Source: Planotetraspora kaengkrachanensis (GTDB lineage: Bacteria > Actinomycetota > Actinomycetes > Streptosporangiales > Streptosporangiaceae). From it: DNA of 64,000 nucleotides. The DNA is taken from contig NZ_BONV01000002.1 of the NCBI RefSeq assembly GCF_016862895.1, positions 248,001 through 312,000 of the forward strand. Direction: 5' to 3'. Positions 45,470-54,189 of the stretch are shown here, one piece after another. The notes below the pieces were generated by a model that did not search any database, was not told the DNA's origin, and saw only the letters and a list, made by a program, of their open reading frames with translations. Within the stretch, counting starts at the first letter, position 1. Every line of letters begins with the position of its first letter. A program made the translations under genes and the position numbers.

Positions 45470-45493
45470 GCGCATGGAGGGATGAGGAGGTAG

Positions 45494-46189
45494 GTGATCT
45501 TGGACGTCTATGAGGCAGTCACGAGCCGGCGGGCGGTGCGGGGATTCACCGACCGGCATGTCCCGAGGGAGGTGCTGGAGCGTGTGCTGTCCGCCGCGGC
45601 GTGGTCGCCGTCCGGGTCGAACCTGCAGCCGTGGCACGCCTATGTGCTGACCGGTGCGCCGCTGGCCGAGCTCAAGAAGCGCGCCCTCGAGCGCGTGGCC
45701 GCGGGCGCCCCCGGGGACGAGCGGGAGTACGAGACGTACCCGCCCGCGCTGAAGTCCCCCTACCGCGAGCGCCGATTCGCCTTCGGCAGGGAACGCTACG
45801 GAGAACTCGGAATCGCGCGCGAGGACTGGGCGGCGCGCCAGCGGGCCGCCGCTGCGAACTGGGACTGTTTCGGTGCGCCCGCCGCCCTGTTCTGCTACAT
45901 CGACCGCGAACTGGGCCGGCCCCAATGGGCCGACGTCGGCATGTATCTGCAGACCGTCATGCTGTTGCTCCGCGCTGAAGGGCTGCACAGTTGCCCGCAG
46001 ATGGCGTGGTCGGTGTATCGCAGAACCGTCGCGGAGATCCTGTCGCCGCCGGAAGGACTCATCCTCTTCTGCGGCATGTCGATCGGGTTCGAGGACGTCA
46101 CGGTGGGTTGCGCCCGTACGGGCCGGGCCCCGCTCGAGGAGACGGTCACGTTCGTCGAGGGTTCGGTACTGCGATCACACGCGGCGTGA
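45494..46189 (+). CDS. Nitroreductase-family FMN oxidoreductase
   Basis: A 231-aa enzyme, GTG start behind GAGGAGG. The FMN-binding N-terminus AVTSRRAVRGFTDRHV and SAAAWSPSGSNLQPWHAYV, and a late GLILFCGMSIGFED, mark the nitroreductase fold. Family members reduce nitro groups, quinones or enones with NAD(P)H. MarR-like half-sites upstream suggest induction by aromatic or electrophilic compounds. It lies 55 bases ahead of the aldo/keto reductase operon and may be co-transcribed with it. Confidence 0.92.
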   Translation: MILDVYEAVTSRRAVRGFTDRHVPREVLERVLSAAAWSPSGSNLQPWHAYVLTGAPLAELKKRALERVAAGAPGDEREYETYPPALKSPYRERRFAFGRERYGELGIAREDWAARQRAAAANWDCFGAPAALFCYIDRELGRPQWADVGMYLQTVMLLLRAEGLHSCPQMAWSVYRRTVAEILSPPEGLILFCGMSIGFEDVTVGCARTGRAPLEETVTFVEGSVLRSHAA

Positions 46190-46244
46190 CGAGGCCGTTC
46201 CGCGCCCGGGGTACGCCCCGTAGGCACCACGTCAAGGGAGAGAC

Positions 46245-47123
46245 ATGACCGACCAGTTCCGCCTCGGTGGCGACCTCACGGTCGACCGGCTCGGCTTGGG
46301 CGCCATGCGCCTGCTCCGGGGCGGCCCGGGCGCACCCGCCCGCGACCCCGAGACCGCACGCGCCGTCCTGCGCCGCGCCGTCGAGCTCGGTGTCACCCAC
46401 ATCGACACCGCCCACTTCTACCGCGGCGAGGACGGCTCGGCGGGCGCCAACGCCCTGATCCGCGAAGCCCTGTCCCCGTACCCGGGCGGCCTGGTCATCG
46501 CCACCAAGGTCGGCCCGGTCTTCGGTCCGGACGGCCCTCGCCAGGGCACCGCCGCCGAACTTCGGCCACAGGTCGAGGCCAACCTGGAAAGCCTGGGCCT
46601 GGACCGCCTCGACCTGGTCTATCTGCGCATCGGCCTGGCCGGTGCCCCGCACGGAGAGTCGCTCGCCGAACGCTTCGCGGTGCTCGCCGCACTGCGTGAG
46701 GAGGGCCTGATCCGCCACCTGGGCGTCAGCAACGTCGTCGCCGCCCATCTCGCGGAGGCGCGCACGATCGCTCCTGTCGCGGCCGTCCAGAACAACTTCC
46801 ACATCGCCGAACGCGACGAGACGGCCGTCCTGGACGCCTGCGCGCGATCCGGCATCGCCTTCGTCCCCTTCTTCCCCCTCGGCGGGGGCAGGGCCGACAT
46901 CGACGACCCCGGCCTCGCCAAGGTGGCCGGACGGCACGGCGCCACCACTCGTCAGGTCGCCCTGGCCTGGCTGCTGGCCCTGTCCCCGGTCACCCTGGCC
47001 ATCCCCGGCACCGGTTCGGTGGCCCACCTCGAGGAGAACCTGACGGCCCGGTCGATCACCCTCACCGAGGAGGACCTCGCCGACCTGCCGCGAGTATCCG
47101 CCCGGATGAGAGGGGGATCATGA
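46245..47123 (+). CDS. Aldo/keto reductase (YdbC-like)
   Basis: A 292-aa NADPH-dependent (beta/alpha)8 barrel oxidoreductase. Catalytic Asp and Tyr are in THIDTAHFYRG and the Lys in VIATKVG. The usual catalytic His after the fourth strand is replaced (LDLVYLRIG), as in the YdbC branch, where an Arg stands at that place. Its stop overlaps the patatin start as ATGA. Substrate unknown, probably an aldehyde or ketone. Confidence 0.92.
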   Translation: MTDQFRLGGDLTVDRLGLGAMRLLRGGPGAPARDPETARAVLRRAVELGVTHIDTAHFYRGEDGSAGANALIREALSPYPGGLVIATKVGPVFGPDGPRQGTAAELRPQVEANLESLGLDRLDLVYLRIGLAGAPHGESLAERFAVLAALREEGLIRHLGVSNVVAAHLAEARTIAPVAAVQNNFHIAERDETAVLDACARSGIAFVPFFPLGGGRADIDDPGLAKVAGRHGATTRQVALAWLLALSPVTLAIPGTGSVAHLEENLTARSITLTEEDLADLPRVSARMRGGS

Positions 47124-48064
47124 GGGTTACATATCGCCGGAAATCGACCGGCCTGCACGCCCTTCCCCGTCCCGTGGCGGTGGTGGTGGGGGGCGGAGGA
47201 GTGCTTGGAGCCGCGCATGTCGGAATCGGGCACGCGTTGGAACAGCGAGGATTCGTCCCGGACCTGATCATCGGGACCTCGGTGGGCGCCCTCAACGGAG
47301 CGGTCGCGGCCGCCCACCCGGGCGAGGCCGCACCATGGCTGAATCGCGTGTGGACGCACGTGCGTCGCCGTGAGGTGTTCCCGCTCGGCTACCTGCCCTC
47401 GCGGGCCGGTATCTGCTCCGATCGCGGCCTGCGCACCCTGATCGCCCGGGCAGGGCTGCCGCCGCGGATCGAGCAGCTGAAGGTACCTTTCACCGCGGTC
47501 GCCATGGATCTGGCGACCGGCGCCCAGGCGCTGCTCGACCACGGAGATCTCGAATCCGCGCTGCTGGCCAGCGCCGCCATTCCGGGGGTCCTGCCCCCGG
47601 TGAATCGGGACGGCCGGACGCTCGTCGACGGCGGGATGATCGCCTACGTCCCGGTACTGGCGGCCCTTCAGTCAGGAGCGGCCAGCGTGGTGGTGCTGGT
47701 GACCGGGCCGGAGAGCCGGCCGCTGCGCCCGGCCGTCCCGCCCCGGCGGGCCGCCGCGGTCGCCGCCAGGGCGCGGCTGCTGCTGTGGCACCATCAGATC
47801 GAGCGCGACCTGCACGAGGTGTCCCGGCGGATTCCGACCGTCGTGCTGCCGACCGGCATCGAGGACTGGCCCGCCCCGTGGGACTTCGGCCATTCACAGC
47901 GGCTGATCAATACCGCCTCCCTCGCGGCGGGACGGTTTCTCGACGAGCTGCGCATCAGCGGGCCAGGCCTGTACCGGGCCGATGGTCCTTCTGCGACCTC
48001 GGCCGGTCCGGGCCAGGTGCGGACCGCCTCCGTATCGGGCTCCTTGTCGGGGGTCGGCCGGTGA
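47120..48064 (+). CDS. Patatin-like phospholipase
   Basis: A 314-aa acyl hydrolase. Oxyanion loop VVVGGGGVLGAAHVG, nucleophile elbow GTSVGALNG (Ser), and catalytic Asp in LVDGGMI give the complete Ser-Asp dyad. No signal peptide. Bacterial patatins cleave acyl chains from phospholipids or other lipids. It overlaps the aldo/keto reductase upstream (ATGA) and the glycosyltransferase downstream (GTGA), so all are translationally coupled. A lipid-remodelling role is inferred. Confidence 0.92.
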   Translation: MRVTYRRKSTGLHALPRPVAVVVGGGGVLGAAHVGIGHALEQRGFVPDLIIGTSVGALNGAVAAAHPGEAAPWLNRVWTHVRRREVFPLGYLPSRAGICSDRGLRTLIARAGLPPRIEQLKVPFTAVAMDLATGAQALLDHGDLESALLASAAIPGVLPPVNRDGRTLVDGGMIAYVPVLAALQSGAASVVVLVTGPESRPLRPAVPPRRAAAVAARARLLLWHHQIERDLHEVSRRIPTVVLPTGIEDWPAPWDFGHSQRLINTASLAAGRFLDELRISGPGLYRADGPSATSAGPGQVRTASVSGSLSGVGR

Positions 48065-49275
48065 GCACCATCGCGTTCCTCAACATCGGCATGCACGGGC
48101 ACATCAACCCGACGCTGCCGGTCGTGGCCGAACTCGTCCGCCGTGGCCACGCCGTCACGTATCACACCTCGCCCGCGTTCTCGAAGGAGATCGAGGCCAC
48201 CGGTGCGACCGTGCGCCTCTACCCGGGGGGCGACCCGTCCCTCCCCGATCCGCCGATGCCGCTCACGTTGCTCGAAGGGCTCGCGCGGACCGCCGTCGGC
48301 CTGCTGCCCGCTGTGCTCTCTGATCTGCAGGAAATCCGGCCTGACCTGATCGTCCACGACTCCACCTGCCCCTGGGGCGCGGTCGCCGCCCGCGAGCTCG
48401 ACGTGCCGGCGGCGTCGTTGTTCACCATGTTCGCGTTCAACCGGCATGTGCCCAGCCCCGGCCGCGCCTCATGGGAACTGCTGGCAGCGGCGGCGACCCG
48501 GCGCAGCGATGTTCGGGGTTATCTGCGTTCGCGGTGGGGGTTGTACCGGCGCTACGACACCCGTGGGTTGCCGCTGCTCGACTTGTTGAACGTGCGTCAG
48601 CCGCTCAACCTGGTCTTCACCTCGCGCGCGTTCCAGCCCGGCGCCGACGAATTCGATCAGTCGTACCGGTTCGTCGGCCCCAGCCTCGGCGCTCGTCCGC
48701 CCGACCCGTCGTTCCCGGCCGATCGCCTGCGGGCCCCCGTGCTGTACGCCTCGCTGGGCACGGTGTTCAACGCCGGCCCGCAGATGTTGCGCGACTTCGC
48801 CACCGCGCTCGCGCCTCTGGGCGGCACTGTGATCATCTCCACCGGACAGACTGATCCGGCCGCGCTGGGTCCGCTGCCGGGCAACGTGATCGCCCGCCGG
48901 TTCGTGCCGCAACCAGAGGTGCTGGCCCGTGCTGCGCTGTTCGTCACTCACGGTGGGATGAACAGCGCCAACGAGGCCCTGCACGCGGGGGTTCCGATGG
49001 TGGTCGTCCCGCAGGGCGCGGATCAGCCGCTGGTGGCCCGGCGGGTCGTCGATCTCGGCGCCGGCCTGTCGGTCCGCACCCAGGACGCCGACGCGGAACG
49101 CGTGAACGCGCTCGCCCGGCGGCTGCTCGACGAACCACGCTTCCTGGCCGCGGCGGAAGGCTTGCGTGTCGCCCAGCGCGAGGCGGGTGGATATCTGCGG
49201 GCCGCCGACGAACTCGAGCGCTACCTGCACCGACCCGGCAGCGCCACCCGGGCGGATTCGCACCAGGAGCGCTGA
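48061..49275 (+). CDS. MGT-type glycosyltransferase (GT1)
   Basis: A 404-aa GT-B enzyme starting at GTG 48061, overlapping the patatin stop. The acceptor-side start AFLNIGMHGHINPTLPVV has the catalytic His. The donor-side signature is THGGMNSANEALHAGVPMVV followed by PQGADQPLVARRV, typical of macrolide and flavonoid glycosyltransferases such as OleD and the MGT family. The acceptor could be a lipid made or cut by the neighbouring genes, or a xenobiotic; not deducible. Confidence 0.93.
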   Translation: MSTIAFLNIGMHGHINPTLPVVAELVRRGHAVTYHTSPAFSKEIEATGATVRLYPGGDPSLPDPPMPLTLLEGLARTAVGLLPAVLSDLQEIRPDLIVHDSTCPWGAVAARELDVPAASLFTMFAFNRHVPSPGRASWELLAAAATRRSDVRGYLRSRWGLYRRYDTRGLPLLDLLNVRQPLNLVFTSRAFQPGADEFDQSYRFVGPSLGARPPDPSFPADRLRAPVLYASLGTVFNAGPQMLRDFATALAPLGGTVIISTGQTDPAALGPLPGNVIARRFVPQPEVLARAALFVTHGGMNSANEALHAGVPMVVVPQGADQPLVARRVVDLGAGLSVRTQDADAERVNALARRLLDEPRFLAAAEGLRVAQREAGGYLRAADELERYLHRPGSATRADSHQER

Positions 49276-49278
49276 CCG

Positions 49279-49770
49279 ATGTCACTCATGGTCGTCGCCG
49301 TGCTGCTGCTCGCCGGGCTGTCCGAGGCCCTCGGCCGGCTCCTGCCCCTGGTGGCGCGCCGGCCCGGCGTGTCGCGGCCCGTCGCCGCCGAGCTCCTGCT
49401 GATCGGCGCCGTGGTCGAAGGCGCCGTGTTCGCGCTGTGGCCGCTGACCTCATGGACGATCGCCGAGCTCGTGCTGTCCCCTCCGCTGTTCGGCGCCGCC
49501 GCGCTGACCTGGACACCCGGCCTGGCCGCCCCGCTGCTGCTCTCCGCCGTCCTCGCGTTTCCACTGCTCGGGCCCCTGCTGCATCTACTGCTCTTCGTGG
49601 GCGTCGGGATCGGCCTCGTGGCGCCGCTCTCCGCCATGACGGGCCTGGGCTGGTGGGCCGCCGCGGGCTGCGTGGCCGTCGCCGGCGTCGGGCTCGGCGT
49701 CGCCGTCGAGGCCGTTCGGCGCCTGGTCGCGAAGATCAGCGGCACCGGGGCACGGGAGTCGCTCGCATGA
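49279..49770 (+). CDS. Small hydrophobic membrane protein
   Basis: A 163-aa protein of almost wholly hydrophobic sequence, four or five membrane helices. No family recognised. It begins 3 bases after the glycosyltransferase stop and overlaps the hydrolase start (ATGA), so it is a constant part of this operon. It may anchor or flip the product. Confidence 0.8.
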   Translation: MSLMVVAVLLLAGLSEALGRLLPLVARRPGVSRPVAAELLLIGAVVEGAVFALWPLTSWTIAELVLSPPLFGAAALTWTPGLAAPLLLSAVLAFPLLGPLLHLLLFVGVGIGLVAPLSAMTGLGWWAAAGCVAVAGVGLGVAVEAVRRLVAKISGTGARESLA

Positions 49771-50690
49771 TCGAGTTCCCGCTCCTCGTCCTGGTGCTCG
49801 GTCCGGTCCTGCTCGCCGAGGCTCTGCTCGCCCGCTACGAGGTCATGTCGTACACGGCCGGCTGGCGGACCCCCACCACCGAGCTCCCCCACGGCATGCC
49901 CTACGCCCGGGGCGCGGACCCCGACCGTCCCCCGGACGCCTACCTGGTCTATCTGGACGGAATCGGCAAACGCCACTTCACCGACACCCGGGACGGGGGC
50001 CAGCTGGTCAAGGCCCTGATCGCCGGAGCACCGGAACTGCGGGTGCTGGGCCAGGTGCAGCCCTACTCCCCCCTGGCCGACCCGCTCGTCAACCGGCCTG
50101 TGTGGGAGTGGCTGCGCCACCGCATCGGGCTCGTGCTGTTCCTGCACAACGTCATGCAGATCTTCGTCGCCGCCGACCACCGATACCGTCCCCTGTACAA
50201 CCGCGCCGTGGGCACCCAGATCGCCGGCCACCTGCGCCTCGCCGGTTACCGGCCCGGCAGCGGCACACCCGTGGTCCTGCTCAGCTACAGCGGCGGCGCC
50301 CAGGTCGCCACCGGCGCGGTGGAGAAGCTGCACACCCTGCTCGGCGCCCCGCTCGTACTGATCACTCTCGGCGGGTTCCACAACGGCGCCAACGATCTCA
50401 CCCACGCCGGTCATCTGCATCGGCTCACCAGCGCCGGCGACTGGATCGAGCGGGTCGGCACCTGGATGTTCCCTCAGCGCTGGCGGCTGTTCCGCAACAG
50501 CGGATGGAACCGGGCCCGCCGCGCGGAAAAGATCACCGTGCACCGGCTCGACCCGGCCACCCACATCGGGCAACACAGCTACATCAGCCCGCAGGCGCGA
50601 CTGCCTGACGGCCGCACCTACCTCGACCACACCGCCGACACCGTGATCGCACTCATCCGCGCCCACCGCGACCGCGGTCCACAGAGGTGA
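49767..50690 (+). CDS. Alpha/beta-hydrolase-like protein
   Basis: A 307-aa protein starting at ATG 49767 with a hydrophobic N-terminal helix (FPLLVLVLGPVLLAEALLA) that probably anchors it in the membrane. YLVYLDGIGK and the elbow-like LLSYSGGAQVATGA (Ser) suggest an alpha/beta hydrolase core; a late His in DHTADTVI could complete it. I do not recognise a specific family. It closes the five-gene coupled operon and is convergent with the ABC transporter genes, 15 bases apart. Confidence 0.75.
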   Translation: MIEFPLLVLVLGPVLLAEALLARYEVMSYTAGWRTPTTELPHGMPYARGADPDRPPDAYLVYLDGIGKRHFTDTRDGGQLVKALIAGAPELRVLGQVQPYSPLADPLVNRPVWEWLRHRIGLVLFLHNVMQIFVAADHRYRPLYNRAVGTQIAGHLRLAGYRPGSGTPVVLLSYSGGAQVATGAVEKLHTLLGAPLVLITLGGFHNGANDLTHAGHLHRLTSAGDWIERVGTWMFPQRWRLFRNSGWNRARRAEKITVHRLDPATHIGQHSYISPQARLPDGRTYLDHTADTVIALIRAHRDRGPQR

Positions 50691-50705
50691 TGGGTCTCGG
50701 GACGG

Positions 50706-52361
50706 TCAGCCGACTCCCAGGGGCGTGGCCGGCGGTGCCACCTGGGGCGTCAGGCGTGGGATCGCGGCGAGCAGTTCGCGGGTGTAGTCGTGCTGGGGAT
50801 CGGTGAACACGGTGCGCACGTCGCCTGACTCCAGCACCCGCCCGTCCCGCATGACCAGCACCCGGTCGCTCGCGTGGTAGACGACGCCGAGGTCGTGCGA
50901 GATGAACAGGTACGCCACGCCCAGCCGGGCCTGCAGGTCGGCGAGCAGGTCGAGGATCTGCGCCTGCACAGAGACGTCCAGCGCGGACACCGGCTCGTCG
51001 CAGACGATGACCTCCGGTTCGGCGGCCAGCGCACGGGCGACGGCCACCCGCTGCCTCTGCCCGCCGGACAGTTCCAGCGGCCTCCGCCGAAGATGCCCGG
51101 CGTCGAGCGCGACCATCTCGAGCAACTCGACCGTGCGCTCCCGGCGGGCGCCGCGTGGGTGACCGGCGGCGCCGAGCGCCTCACCGATGACTCTTTCGAC
51201 GGTGAATCGCGGGTCGAAGGAACCGAGTGGATCCTGGTACACGATCTGCAGCCGACGCCGATGGGCGCGCCGCTGCTCAGGGGTGAGCGCGGGCCACGGG
51301 GTCCCGTCGACGTGGACTTCGCCGGCGTCCGGCGTCTCCAGGCCCAGCAGGAGCCGGGCGGTGGTGCTCTTGCCGGAGCCCGACTCCCCCACGATGCCCA
51401 GCGTCTCGCCGGCCCGCAGAGTCAGCGAGACATCCTCGACCGCGACCCGCGCGACGCCGTCCGGTCCCGGGAACGACTTGCGCAGCCCGACGGCGGCCAG
51501 AACGGGTCTGCCAGGCTGCGCCGCAGCGGGAGGTGAGACCGGCGCGGCGGCCGCAGGCCGTTCCACCGTCGAGAGCCACGTGCCCTTCGCGTGCGCGGAC
51601 GGCACCGCGGCCAGCAGCGCCTTCGTGTACGGGTGCTGGGGATCCCGCAACACCGCATCGGTCGCCCCGAGCTCGACGATGCGGCCGGCCTTCATGACCG
51701 CGACCCGGTCGGCCAGCCGGGCGACCACCGCCAGGTCGTGGCTGACGATCAGCAGTCCGCTGCGGTTGCCCTTGAGCGAGCCGAGCAGATCGAGCACCTG
51801 CAGGGCCACGGTCGCGTCGAGCGCGGTGGTCGGCTCGTCCGCGAGCAGCAGCTCCGGTTCGCACGCGATCGCGGAGGCGATGAGCGCCCGCTGGCGGAGG
51901 CCGCCGGACAGTTGGTGCGGATACTGGGCGGCCCGCACCTCTGGCTCCGGCACCCCGACGGACTCCAGTAGTTCGTGTACCCGCGCGGCCCGCGCGGCCC
52001 GGTTCAATGTGGTGTGCAGGGCCAGCGGCTCGGCGATCTCCCGGCCCACCGGCCGCAGCGGGTCGAGCGAGGCCATCGCGTCCTGGAGCACGAACCCGAT
52101 CCGCGCCCCGCGCACCCGACGCCATGTCCGGTCGGTGAAACCGGTGACGTCGGTGCCGTCGAAGCGCAACCGGTCGGTGTGCACGCGGGCGCCGTACCCG
52201 GGGAGGCCGACGAGCGTACGGGTCGTCACGCTCTTGCCCGAGCCCGACTCCCCCACCAGCGCGAGGCACTCGCCGCGCTCCAGCGTGAAGGAGACTCCGT
52301 CGACGACCGTGGTGCCGTTGAACGCGACCTTCAGCCCAGCGACCTCGAGCAGGCTGGTCAT
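50706..52361 (-). CDS. Fused dipeptide-type ABC transporter ATPase (DppD-DppF)
   Basis: A 551-aa protein with two complete ATPase domains. First (1-260): Walker A GESGSGKSV, signature LSGGLRQRALIA, Walker B LLLADEPTTALD. Second (275-551): GESGSGKST, LSGGQRQRVAVA, VIVCDEPVSALD. This fusion is common in actinobacterial peptide/nickel-type importers. The ATG overlaps the stop of the permease gene (ATGA). It powers the importer whose operon starts with the flavin reductase. Confidence 0.95.
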   Translation of the reverse strand: MTSLLEVAGLKVAFNGTTVVDGVSFTLERGECLALVGESGSGKSVTTRTLVGLPGYGARVHTDRLRFDGTDVTGFTDRTWRRVRGARIGFVLQDAMASLDPLRPVGREIAEPLALHTTLNRAARAARVHELLESVGVPEPEVRAAQYPHQLSGGLRQRALIASAIACEPELLLADEPTTALDATVALQVLDLLGSLKGNRSGLLIVSHDLAVVARLADRVAVMKAGRIVELGATDAVLRDPQHPYTKALLAAVPSAHAKGTWLSTVERPAAAAPVSPPAAAQPGRPVLAAVGLRKSFPGPDGVARVAVEDVSLTLRAGETLGIVGESGSGKSTTARLLLGLETPDAGEVHVDGTPWPALTPEQRRAHRRRLQIVYQDPLGSFDPRFTVERVIGEALGAAGHPRGARRERTVELLEMVALDAGHLRRRPLELSGGQRQRVAVARALAAEPEVIVCDEPVSALDVSVQAQILDLLADLQARLGVAYLFISHDLGVVYHASDRVLVMRDGRVLESGDVRTVFTDPQHDYTRELLAAIPRLTPQVAPPATPLGVG

Positions 52362-53212
52362 GTGGTTCTCCCTTCGGAGCGGCGGCGCACTTCGCGGCCG
52401 AGCACGGTGATGGCCAGCACGGTCAGCGTGATCGCCACACTCGGCACGGCCACCAGGAACCAGTCGTTGGAGATGTACTGCAGGCCGTTGGAGAGCATGT
52501 CGCCCCACTCGGCGGCCGGCGGCTCGGCGCCCAACCCCAGGAAGCTCAGTGCGGCGCCGGCACTGATCGCGGTGCCGATCCCGATGGTGGACAACACCAG
52601 CACCGGCCGGATCGCGTTGGGCAGCACGTGCCGCCAGATCACCGTGAAGCGTTTCATGCCGAGCCCTGTGGCCGCCTCGACGAAGATGGAGCGGCGCACG
52701 ATGTGCGTCTGCGCCCGCACGATCCTCGCGTACGACGGGATGCTGGCGAACGCGACGGCGAACATCGCATTGGTGCTGCCGGCGCCCGCCAGGGTGATGA
52801 CCACCAGCGCCAGCAGCAGCTCCGGTATGGACAGCACCACGTCGATCAGCCGCATGACGACGCTCTCGGTCAACCGGCTGCCCAGCCCTGCGATCAGACC
52901 CAGCAGGGTGCCGCCGGTGACCGCGATCGCCGTCGCGCCCAGCCCCATCACCAGCGAGGGCCGGGCCCCGTAGACCATGCGGCTGAGCACGTCGCGGCCG
53001 GACTCGTCGGTTCCGAGCGGGTGAGTGCCGCCGGGCGCCAGGAAGGCCCCGTCGGCGCCGATCTCCAGGGGGTCGTGCGGTGCCAGCAGTTGCGGCACGA
53101 GGGCCGCGACCACGACGGCCGCCACGAACAGCCCCGCCAGGATCAGCCCGGGGCGCAGCCGGACGCGGCCTGCCCGCGGCAGCGCCGCATCCGTCGCGGT
53201 CAACGCGCTCAT
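52358..53212 (-). CDS. Peptide-type ABC transporter permease (DppC)
   Basis: A 284-aa inner-membrane protein with six helices, the N-terminal HPLGTDESGRDVLSRMVYGAR motif of DppC proteins and the EAA-like loop EAATGLGMKRFTVIWRHVLPN. ATG 53212 overlaps the DppB stop (ATGA); the longer open frame upstream lies within dppB and is ignored. Pairs with DppB to form the channel. Confidence 0.94.
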   Translation of the reverse strand: MSALTATDAALPRAGRVRLRPGLILAGLFVAAVVVAALVPQLLAPHDPLEIGADGAFLAPGGTHPLGTDESGRDVLSRMVYGARPSLVMGLGATAIAVTGGTLLGLIAGLGSRLTESVVMRLIDVVLSIPELLLALVVITLAGAGSTNAMFAVAFASIPSYARIVRAQTHIVRRSIFVEAATGLGMKRFTVIWRHVLPNAIRPVLVLSTIGIGTAISAGAALSFLGLGAEPPAAEWGDMLSNGLQYISNDWFLVAVPSVAITLTVLAITVLGREVRRRSEGRTT

Positions 53213-54189
53213 CGAGTCACCAGCCTCGGGTCGATGAGCGTGTACGCGATGTCCACCAGCAGGTTCACCAAGACGTAGACGAAGGCGGCGAAGACCACCA
53301 GCCCCAACACCATCGGGATGTCCTTGGTCGTCACCGCGGAGAGCATCAGCTGTCCCACCCCTTGGCGTACGAACAGCGTCTCGGTGATGACCGCGCCGCC
53401 CAGCAGTCCGCCGACCACGAAACCGGACATCGTGACGATCTGTACCAGTGCGTGGCGCAGGGCGTGCCGCACCCGGACGACGGTGTCCCGCATGCCGCGG
53501 GTGCGGGCGGTGAGGATGAAGGGCTGCTCCAGTACCTCCTCCAGTTCGCTTCGCAGGACCTGGGCGAGCACCGCGCCGATCGGCAACGCCAGAGTGAGCG
53601 TCGGCAGGATCAGCGCGCGCGGCCCGTCGTTCCCGGAGACGGGCAGGACCTTGAGGGTGAAGGAGAAGACGATGAGGAGCACGATGCCGATCACGAACGT
53701 CGGCGTCGCGGACAGCGTCAACTCCACTCCGGAGGCGATCGACCGCCACGGCCGCCTCCGCGCGGTCAGCACCGCGGCCGCGATCGCCAGCAGCACGGCC
53801 ACAACGGCCGCCGCCACCGCGAGCTGAACGGTCTGGCCGAGTTGCTCGCCGATCGCCTGGCTCACCGAGATCCGCTGCTGGTAGGACCGGCCCAGGTCGC
53901 CGTGGAGCAGGCGACCCAGGTAGTCCAGGTACTGGTGGTAGAGGGGCTGGTCCAGGCCGAGGTCACGGCGGACCTGGTCCAGCACCTCCTTGGTCGGGTT
54001 GGCCCCCTGGCCGGCCACGGTGGACAGGGCGGCGTCCCCCGCGGTGACGTGCAGCGCGATGAAGCTGAGCGTGGCCGCGCCCCACAGGACCCCCACCCCG
54101 GCGATCAGGCGTACCCCGATCCGCTTGGCGATGGCGACCGCCGTGGGGCGCACGGCGAGCCGGGTCCCCGTCGTGCCGAGGGCTGTCAT
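53209..54189 (-). CDS. Peptide-type ABC transporter permease (DppB)
   Basis: A 326-aa permease: first helix RLIAGVGVLWGAATLSFIAL, the DppB signature DQVRRDLGLDQPLYHQYLDYLGRLL and the EAA-like loop TARTRGMRDTVVRVRHALRHA. ATG 54189 overlaps the stop of the binding-protein gene. Part of the coupled importer genes. Confidence 0.94.
   Translation of the reverse strand: MTALGTTGTRLAVRPTAVAIAKRIGVRLIAGVGVLWGAATLSFIALHVTAGDAALSTVAGQGANPTKEVLDQVRRDLGLDQPLYHQYLDYLGRLLHGDLGRSYQQRISVSQAIGEQLGQTVQLAVAAAVVAVLLAIAAAVLTARRRPWRSIASGVELTLSATPTFVIGIVLLIVFSFTLKVLPVSGNDGPRALILPTLTLALPIGAVLAQVLRSELEEVLEQPFILTARTRGMRDTVVRVRHALRHALVQIVTMSGFVVGGLLGGAVITETLFVRQGVGQLMLSAVTTKDIPMVLGLVVFAAFVYVLVNLLVDIAYTLIDPRLVTR

Noticed and set aside
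52362-52508. Longer N-terminus for the fused ABC ATPase
   Set aside because: It overlaps the permease gene in another frame; ATG 52361 with ATGA overlap and the conserved domain start fit better.
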